9,672 nucleotides of DNA from positions 1-9,672 of the forward strand of contig DATBZS010000097.1 in NCBI GenBank assembly GCA_036513075.1. Direction: 5' to 3'. Position numbers and translations under genes: made by a program. Position 1 is the first letter of the stretch; the number at the start of each line of letters is the position of its first letter. Shown piece after piece: positions 5,020 to 9,672 of this stretch. The notes under the pieces were generated by a model, which saw nothing but the letters and a program-made list of their open reading frames with translations, made no database searches and was not told the DNA's origin. This DNA is from Bog-756 sp036513075. Its GTDB lineage: Bacteria; Actinomycetota; Acidimicrobiia; Acidimicrobiales; RAAP-2.

Positions 5020-6144
5020 GTGGACACCACACCTACCGCTACGCCCGAGCCGGCGGTTGCGTCCGGCGGCGACCTGAAACACACCGCCCTGATCGACGTC
5101 CATCGAGCACTGGGGGCGAAGCTGGTCGGTTTCGGCGGTTGGGAGATGCCCCTGGCCTACGGCGACGGCACCATCGCCGAGCATCGTGCCTGCCGCCAGG
5201 ACGCGGTCGCCTTCGATGTCAGCCACCTCGGCACCGTCCGGGTGGAGGGCGATGATGCCTTTGACCGGCTGCAGTCCGCACTGACCAACGACCTCCGCAA
5301 AGTGGCCCCGGGACGCGCCCAGTACACCCATCTTCTTGCCGAATCGGATGCCTCGGTGGTCGACGACATCATCGTCTGGTGGGTGGCGGACGGCGTATTC
5401 GATGTGATGCCCAACGCCTCCAACACCGACCGTGTGGTTGGCGCCATCGGGGGAACGGACACCACCGCCGAGCGGTCGATCATTGCCATCCAGGGACCCC
5501 ATGCCCGAGCACGGGCCGCGGCTGTGCTTCCCGGGGCCGCTTCGGTGCCCCGCTTCGGCGTCCAGCGGTTCGATTGGAAAGGTGTCGAGTGCGTGGCCGC
5601 CGGGACCGGCTACACCGGCGAAGACGGATTCGAGGTGGCCGTGCCCAATGACGCGGCACCGGCCATGTGGGAGGCGGTGGCTACCACCGGTGTACTGCCC
5701 GCCGGACTTGGTGCCCGCGACACGCTTCGCCTCGAGGCTGCTCTGCCTCTCCACGGCCACGAGCTCGGACCGGGCATCACTACGCTCCAGGCCGGACTGG
5801 GCTGGGTCGTCGGGTGGGACAAAGGAGACTTTCGAGGACGGGCGGCCCTGGAGGCGGAACGCAAACGGGGCGTGGCCCGACACCTGGTCGGTGTCAGTAC
5901 CCAGGGACGTCAGCCACCCCGCGAAGGCGCGTCCGTCGTGGCCGACGGCGTCCCGGTCGGGACGGTCACCAGCGGCAACTTCTCGCCGATGCTCGAGCAC
6001 GGCATCGCCCTGGCCCTTGTCGACGCGGCCGTCGACGTCACCCCCGGCCGGGCCCTCGAACTCGAGCAACGCGGAAAGATCCGCGGGGCCACTGTGGTGA
6101 CGACTCCGTTCGTCACGGCCGGCCGGTGGGCCACCGCCCGATGA
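5020..6144 (+). CDS. gcvT: Aminomethyltransferase, glycine cleavage system T-protein
   Basis: The 374-residue product moves the methylene group of H-protein-bound aminomethyl-lipoate to tetrahydrofolate, releasing ammonia. Family signatures appear in order: LIDVHRALGAKLVGFGGWEMPLAY at 24-47 in the usual N-terminal place, FDVSHLGTVRVEG at 65-77, the TNDLRKVAPGRAQYT segment, VVDDIIVWW with the catalytic aspartate equivalent at 116, YTGEDGFEVAVP, and the RDTLRLEAALPLHGHEL block before the C-terminal barrel domain. Length is close to the usual 360-375. The start is a GTG at 5020, only 25 bases after the nuclease gene and without a ribosome binding site, so either coupled or leaderless expression is possible. 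A gap of 65 bases separates it from gcvPA. The usual gcvH neighbour is missing. Confidence 0.93.
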   Translation: MDTTPTATPEPAVASGGDLKHTALIDVHRALGAKLVGFGGWEMPLAYGDGTIAEHRACRQDAVAFDVSHLGTVRVEGDDAFDRLQSALTNDLRKVAPGRAQYTHLLAESDASVVDDIIVWWVADGVFDVMPNASNTDRVVGAIGGTDTTAERSIIAIQGPHARARAAAVLPGAASVPRFGVQRFDWKGVECVAAGTGYTGEDGFEVAVPNDAAPAMWEAVATTGVLPAGLGARDTLRLEAALPLHGHELGPGITTLQAGLGWVVGWDKGDFRGRAALEAERKRGVARHLVGVSTQGRQPPREGASVVADGVPVGTVTSGNFSPMLEHGIALALVDAAVDVTPGRALELEQRGKIRGATVVTTPFVTAGRWATAR

Positions 6145-6209
6145 CCGCTTCGCCGGCCGACCGGCCGCTGGTCTACCGTTCATCGTCCGAGTCCCGCTGA
6201 AGGAGCACG

Positions 6210-7559
6210 TTGGGTACCTACATCCCCCACACCGACGAGGAGATCGCGGGCATGCTCGCCTTCCTCGGCCTGTCGGACATCAATGAGCTGTTCGCGGCCG
6301 TGCCCGAGGCGGTCAAGCTGCAACGGACCCTCGAACTCGCTGACGGGGTGGGCGAGCCCGACGTGCTGGCCCACATGGAGCAGTTCGCCGATCAGAACCG
6401 CGCCCGCAACGACCGGCTGGTGTGTTTCGCCGGGGGCGGGGCCTACGACCATGAGATCCCGTCGGTGACCAGGGCCCTGGCCGGGCGGTCCGAGTTCGTC
6501 ACCTCGTATACGCCCTACCAGCCCGAGGTGGCCCAAGGCGTCTTACAGGCCGTCTTCGAGTTCCAGACCATGGTGGCCAGGATGGCCGGGCTGCCGGTAT
6601 CGAACGCCTCGCTGTACGACGGGGGCAGTGCCGCCGTCGAGGCCGTCAACCTAGGGGTGGCGGCCACCAAGCGGCAGACGGTCTGGGTGTCCGAAGGGAT
6701 CCATCCCCACTGGCGCCAGATGCTGGCCACCTTCGCGGTGGGCACGGGTCACATCATCCGCACCATTCCCCTGGTCGGGGGTGTGACGGCCTGGCCAGCG
6801 GATCCGACCGGGGTCGACGGGTCGCCCGGGGTGGTAGTCGTCGGGTACCCGAACTACCTGGGTTGCCTCGAGGACCTGAGTGCGGTGCGGGCCCTGTGCG
6901 ACCGACTCGGGGCGCTCATGGTGGTGGGCGCCGATCCGCTGGCCACCGGACTGCTCCGCTCGGCCGGTGACTGGGGCGCAGACGTGATGGTGGGGGAGGG
7001 GCAGGTGTTCGGCACCACCCTCGGTTTCGGCGGTCCCTACCTGGGGCTCTTCGCCTGCAGTTCGTCCCACGTACGCCGCCTGCCCGGCCGCCTGGTGGGC
7101 GAGACGGTCGACGTCGAAGACCGCACCGCTTACGTGACCACGTTGCGCGCCCGTGAGCAGGACATCCGTCGGGAAAAAGCGACCTCCAACGTCTGTACCA
7201 ACCAGACCCTGATGGCGGTGACGGCCGCTATTCAGCTCGGCTGGCTCGGCACGTCCGGCCTGATCGAGGTGGCCACCCGTTGCGCCCGGGCCACCCACTA
7301 CACCCGCGGTGCGGTGCTGGCCGTCGACGGTGTGACGCCGTGGGCGGAGGCCCCGGTTCTGCGCGAGTTCGCCGTCCGGCTGCCCATCGCGGCCGACACC
7401 GTCATCGAGCGGATGGCCGACGCCGGCTTCCTGGCCGGCATCTCCCTCGAAGGCGCGGTCGACGGGGGCGGGCACGGCCTGCTCATCGCCGCCACCGAAC
7501 GGCGCACCGCCGATCAGATCGACGCCTATGCCGCGGCACTGGCGAAGGCGGTGGCGTGA
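6210..7559 (+). CDS. gcvPA: Glycine dehydrogenase (decarboxylating) subunit 1, P-protein alpha half
   Basis: The 449-residue product is the N-terminal half of a split P-protein, the PLP enzyme that decarboxylates glycine and passes the aminomethyl group to the H-protein. It starts YIPHTDEEIAGMLAFLGL, as GcvPA proteins do, and contains VSNASLYDGGSA, GEGQVFGTTLGFGGPYLG, the VRRLPGRLVGETVD block and the REKATSNVCTNQ signature. The PLP-binding lysine is not expected here; it lies in GcvPB. The start is a TTG at 6210 with AAGGAG at 6200-6205 just upstream; the family N-terminus begins immediately after, so no other start is needed. Its TGA overlaps the gcvPB ATG by one base, as expected for two subunits made in equal amounts. 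Confidence 0.93.
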   Translation: MGTYIPHTDEEIAGMLAFLGLSDINELFAAVPEAVKLQRTLELADGVGEPDVLAHMEQFADQNRARNDRLVCFAGGGAYDHEIPSVTRALAGRSEFVTSYTPYQPEVAQGVLQAVFEFQTMVARMAGLPVSNASLYDGGSAAVEAVNLGVAATKRQTVWVSEGIHPHWRQMLATFAVGTGHIIRTIPLVGGVTAWPADPTGVDGSPGVVVVGYPNYLGCLEDLSAVRALCDRLGALMVVGADPLATGLLRSAGDWGADVMVGEGQVFGTTLGFGGPYLGLFACSSSHVRRLPGRLVGETVDVEDRTAYVTTLRAREQDIRREKATSNVCTNQTLMAVTAAIQLGWLGTSGLIEVATRCARATHYTRGAVLAVDGVTPWAEAPVLREFAVRLPIAADTVIERMADAGFLAGISLEGAVDGGGHGLLIAATERRTADQIDAYAAALAKAVA

Positions 7560-9103
7560 TGATCGACGAGAACGCCACCATCATCACTGGCGCCCCCGGT
7601 GGCAAGGCCAGCTCGGCCCCCCTCCTGGGACGGGATGCCGAACCGACTTTGTTCGAGCTGTCCCACCCGGGCCGCCGCTCCTGGTCGTTCCGCACCACCG
7701 GGATTCCCGAAGTCGGGGTCGAAGACCTGGTGCCGGCGATCCACCGCCGCACCGCGCCGGTCGACGTGGCCGAGGTGTCCGAGCGGGACCTGGTCGCCCA
7801 CTTCACCCGCTTGTCCCACCGACAGTTCTCCGTCGATCTCGGTGCCTACCCGCTGGGGTCGTGCACCATGAAGTACAACCCGAAAATCTGCGACACGGTG
7901 GCCGGCCTTCCTGGTCTGGCCGGGGTCCATCCGGCCGCGCCAGCGTCGATGACCCAAGGCTGGCTGGGCCTCATGGTCGAGCTCGAGGAGACCCTCTGCG
8001 AGGTGACCGGCATGGCCGCCGCCACCCTGCAGCCGGCCGCCGGTGCAGCCGGCGAGCTGACCGGCCTGCTGCTCATGCGGGCCTGGCACGATGCCCATGG
8101 TGCGACCCGGCACAAGGTGATCATTCCCGATTCGGCCCACGGCACCAATCCGGCTTCGGTCACCCTCGGTGGCTATGAGGTGGTCACCGTACCCAGCGAC
8201 GACCGGGGCTGCGTCGACATGGCAGCACTTCGGTCGGTCCTGGACGAGGACGTGGCCGGCATCATGCTGACCAACCCGAACACACTCGGACTCTTCGAAG
8301 AGGACATCGCGGAGATCGCGGCTGCCGTCCACCGCGTGGGTGGCCTGCTCTACTACGACGGTGCCAATCTGAATGCCATCCTCGGCGTGGTCCGCCCCGG
8401 CGACATGGGCTTCGACATCGTCCACATGAACCTTCACAAGACCTTCGCAACTCCTCATGGCGGAGGTGGCCCTGGCGCCGGTCCGGTGGCCGTGTCAGAG
8501 CGTCTGGTGCCGTTCCTGCCCGGACCGCGCCCGTACCGGACGGGTTCGGGCGAGCCCGGGGCAGCATTCGGATGGCTGACCCCGGAGCGCAGCATCGGGC
8601 GAGTCCATACGTGGCACGGCAACACGCTGGTGCTAGCCCGGGCCCTCGCCTACATCCTGGCCAACGGGGGTGACGGCCTGAAACAGATCGCCCAGGTGGC
8701 CGTGCTCAACGCCAACTGGATCCGCCAGCGTCTGCACCACACCTACGACGTCCCCTTCGACCGGCCGTGCATGCACGAGGTGGTGTTGTCGACGAGGACG
8801 CTCAAGGCCGAACACGGTGTCCGGGCACTCGACGTGGCCAAGCGCCTGCTCGAGGAGGGATTCCACGCCCCCACCGTCTACTTCCCGCTCATCGTGGAGG
8901 AAGCGCTGATGATCGAGCCCACCGAGACCGAGAGCCCCCAGACTCTGGAGGCGTTGGCTGTCTCGCTCGAGGCGATCGCCGCCGAGGCGGTACGGGTAGG
9001 TGCCGAGGCACTCGCCACCTACCCCCACGGCACCCCGGTACGCCGGGTGGACGAAGCCCGGGCGGCTCGCACCCTCATCCCGACCTACGACGCCAAGGAC
9101 TGA
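7559..9103 (+). CDS. gcvPB: Glycine dehydrogenase (decarboxylating) subunit 2, P-protein beta half
   Basis: The 514-residue product is the catalytic C-terminal half of the split P-protein and pairs with GcvPA. It carries YPLGSCTMKYNPK at 97-109, LQPAAGAAGELTGLLLMRAW, a DSAHGTNPAS motif, LTNPNTLGLFE, YYDGANLNAI, and the PLP site VHMNLHKTFATPHGGGGPG with Lys294 as the expected Schiff-base residue. It runs on to the ENxxS-type C-terminal domain ending in YPHGTPVRRVDEARAARTL. It is slightly longer than many GcvPB proteins because about 20 residues precede the conserved LLGRDAEPTLFELSHPGRR block. I chose the ATG at 7559, overlapping the gcvPA stop (TGATG); a GTG one codon upstream is an equivalent alternative. 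The frame stays open upstream inside gcvPA, but that part is an out-of-frame reading of gcvPA. Confidence 0.94.
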   Translation: MIDENATIITGAPGGKASSAPLLGRDAEPTLFELSHPGRRSWSFRTTGIPEVGVEDLVPAIHRRTAPVDVAEVSERDLVAHFTRLSHRQFSVDLGAYPLGSCTMKYNPKICDTVAGLPGLAGVHPAAPASMTQGWLGLMVELEETLCEVTGMAAATLQPAAGAAGELTGLLLMRAWHDAHGATRHKVIIPDSAHGTNPASVTLGGYEVVTVPSDDRGCVDMAALRSVLDEDVAGIMLTNPNTLGLFEEDIAEIAAAVHRVGGLLYYDGANLNAILGVVRPGDMGFDIVHMNLHKTFATPHGGGGPGAGPVAVSERLVPFLPGPRPYRTGSGEPGAAFGWLTPERSIGRVHTWHGNTLVLARALAYILANGGDGLKQIAQVAVLNANWIRQRLHHTYDVPFDRPCMHEVVLSTRTLKAEHGVRALDVAKRLLEEGFHAPTVYFPLIVEEALMIEPTETESPQTLEALAVSLEAIAAEAVRVGAEALATYPHGTPVRRVDEARAARTLIPTYDAKD

Positions 9104-9117
9104 AGTAGAACTTCAGT
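9099..9117. promoter_or_regulatory. 19-bp perfect dyad at the gcvPB / nitroreductase junction
   Basis: ACTGAAGT (9099-9106) and ACTTCAGT (9110-9117) are perfect 8-bp inverted arms around AGA. The dyad spans the gcvPB stop codon (9101-9103) and includes the first two bases of the downstream GTG start (9116-9118). It could be an operator for the downstream gene or, as RNA, a small hairpin that hides its start codon. It has no T-run, so it is not a standard terminator. Confidence 0.45.
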
Positions 9118-9616
9118 GGACGGAATTTTCAGCACCCGGTTCGTCGATCCCTATCTTCGGTTCCACAAGTGGGTCTACGAGTGGTCGGACGGCAGGGTCG
9201 GGAAGCACTCCAACCGGATTCCGGCGCTGCTCATCACCACCACCGGGCGAAAGTCTGGTCTGGCCCGTACCAACGGTCTGACCTACTGCACGGATCGGGG
9301 AGACCTGATCGTGGTGGCCTCTAACGGGGGGAGTGACCGGCCCCCGGCCTGGCTGCTCAACCTCCAGGCCGACCCGCACGTGCGGGTTCGGGTAGGTCGC
9401 CAGGTGCTCGCTGCCACCGCCCGGGTGGCAACCCCCGAGGAGCAGGCCGAGTTGTGGCCGAAGGTGAACAGGACCAATCGGGGAATGGCGCGTCTGTTCC
9501 ACCCCGGGGTGACCGGCCGCTACGACGTCTACCAACGCCACACGGCACGACCCATCCCGATTGTCGTCATCCATCCGGGCAGCGATCCGGCGACGTCCGG
9601 GCCGGCGGGTCCTTAG
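9116..9616 (+). CDS. Deazaflavin (F420)-dependent nitroreductase-family protein
   Basis: The 166-residue product belongs to the Ddn-like split-beta-barrel family that binds coenzyme F420 and reduces quinones, nitro compounds or other acceptors. Visible signatures are LLITTTGRKSG at 38-48, the cofactor-phosphate binding loop; a GDLIVVASNGG strand; PPAWLLNLQADPHVRVRVG in the usual place of the PxWxxNLxANPxV motif; and the C-terminal GRYDVYQRHTARPIPIVVI, whose family equivalent is a Y-x-x-Y…R-x-IP-V pattern. Length is normal (about 150-170). The start is a GTG at 9116, twelve bases after the gcvPB stop; the only purine-rich bases upstream are GAAG within the dyad, so the start is likely but not certain. 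It may be read through from the gcv genes or be separately controlled by the dyad. Exact substrate is unknown. Confidence 0.85.
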   Translation: MDGIFSTRFVDPYLRFHKWVYEWSDGRVGKHSNRIPALLITTTGRKSGLARTNGLTYCTDRGDLIVVASNGGSDRPPAWLLNLQADPHVRVRVGRQVLAATARVATPEEQAELWPKVNRTNRGMARLFHPGVTGRYDVYQRHTARPIPIVVIHPGSDPATSGPAGP

Positions 9617-9672
9617 GCCGCCGCCGGTTCGGCGGCGAGCGGGCTTGTCGCCTCCGGTGGTGCCCCGGTGGC
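9613..9672 (-). CDS. Possible C-terminal tail of a convergent gene (partial)
   Basis: Read on the minus strand, the last 60 bases are open from the window edge to a TAA at 9615-9613, giving 19 residues rich in Ala, Pro and Gly (ending PLAAEPAAA). Such tails are common at the ends of actinobacterial proteins, but the stretch is too short to identify. Its stop would overlap the nitroreductase-family stop codon. It could equally be non-coding, since a hairpin occupies much of it. Confidence 0.25.
   Translation of the reverse strand, partial: ATGAPPEATSPLAAEPAAA
9619..9637. terminator. GC-rich hairpin after the nitroreductase-family gene
   Basis: CGCCGCCG (9619-9626) and CGGCGGCG (9630-9637) pair perfectly over eight bases around a three-base GTT loop, starting two bases after the gene's TAG stop. 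No T-run follows on either strand, so it would be an actinobacterial-style terminator without a U-tract, possibly serving both directions. It may instead be chance in codons of a convergent gene. Confidence 0.35.

Noticed and set aside
4897..6183. Long minus-strand open frame (428 codons) opposite gcvT
   Set aside because: It is fully antisense to a clear gcvT gene, its product is Gly/Arg/His-rich without any family signature, and long antisense frames are expected in high-GC coding DNA.
6145..6209. Terminator or separate promoter between gcvT and gcvPA
   Set aside because: A CGGCC/GGCCG pair near 6155 is short and has no T-run; no promoter elements stand out, so the genes are probably co-transcribed.
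6651..7475. Minus-strand open frame (274 codons) opposite gcvPA
   Set aside because: Shadow of gcvPA, with low-complexity composition and no family match.
7526..8458. Minus-strand open frame (310 codons) opposite gcvPB
   Set aside because: Antisense to conserved gcvPB sequence, including its NPNTLG and PLP regions; product shows no recognisable domain.
1..9672. tRNA, rRNA, insertion sequence or defence island
   Set aside because: No tRNA- or rRNA-like sequence, transposase, terminal repeats or phage genes were seen; the lone nuclease has no restriction or toxin partner.

Overview
The window is high-GC bacterial DNA with GTG and TTG starts, stop/start overlaps, a Rv1828/FtsR-type MerR regulator and a deazaflavin (F420)-dependent nitroreductase-family protein. 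Together these point to an actinobacterium (Actinomycetota), possibly an uncultured or Acidimicrobiia-like lineage. The finer placement is inference only.

Left part (1-2388). Bases 1-355 hold no gene I can defend. A small membrane-anchored basic protein (356-529, +) follows, then an amidohydrolase-family metal-dependent hydrolase on the minus strand (549-1739). Divergent from it is a gamma-carbonic-anhydrase-like left-handed beta-helix protein (1870-2388, +), whose third canonical metal-ligand histidine appears to be glutamate.

Middle part (2358-3840, minus strand). A tight three-gene operon encodes a DUF2889 protein, a lipoprotein of the Yx(F/W)xxD family, and a short protein dominated by 20 uninterrupted Ser-x-x triplets. 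Both junctions are GTGA stop/start overlaps. This serine-triplet gene and its operon are the best candidate here for something undescribed.

Right part (3841-9672, plus strand). An AT-richer intergenic region carries two dyads in front of ftsR (MerR-type regulator), which is coupled by another GTGA overlap to a small PD-(D/E)XK-like nuclease. The glycine cleavage genes follow: gcvT (T-protein), then gcvPA and gcvPB (the two halves of a split P-protein, overlapping by one base). They make the decarboxylase and aminomethyltransferase parts of the glycine cleavage system; gcvH (lipoyl carrier) and the L-protein gene are not in the window. Closeness of ftsR and gcv genes resembles the mycobacterial gcvH-garA-Rv1828-gcvB neighbourhood. 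An F420-dependent nitroreductase-family gene comes last, separated from gcvPB by a 19-bp perfect dyad. A GC-rich hairpin and the possible tail of a convergent gene end the window.
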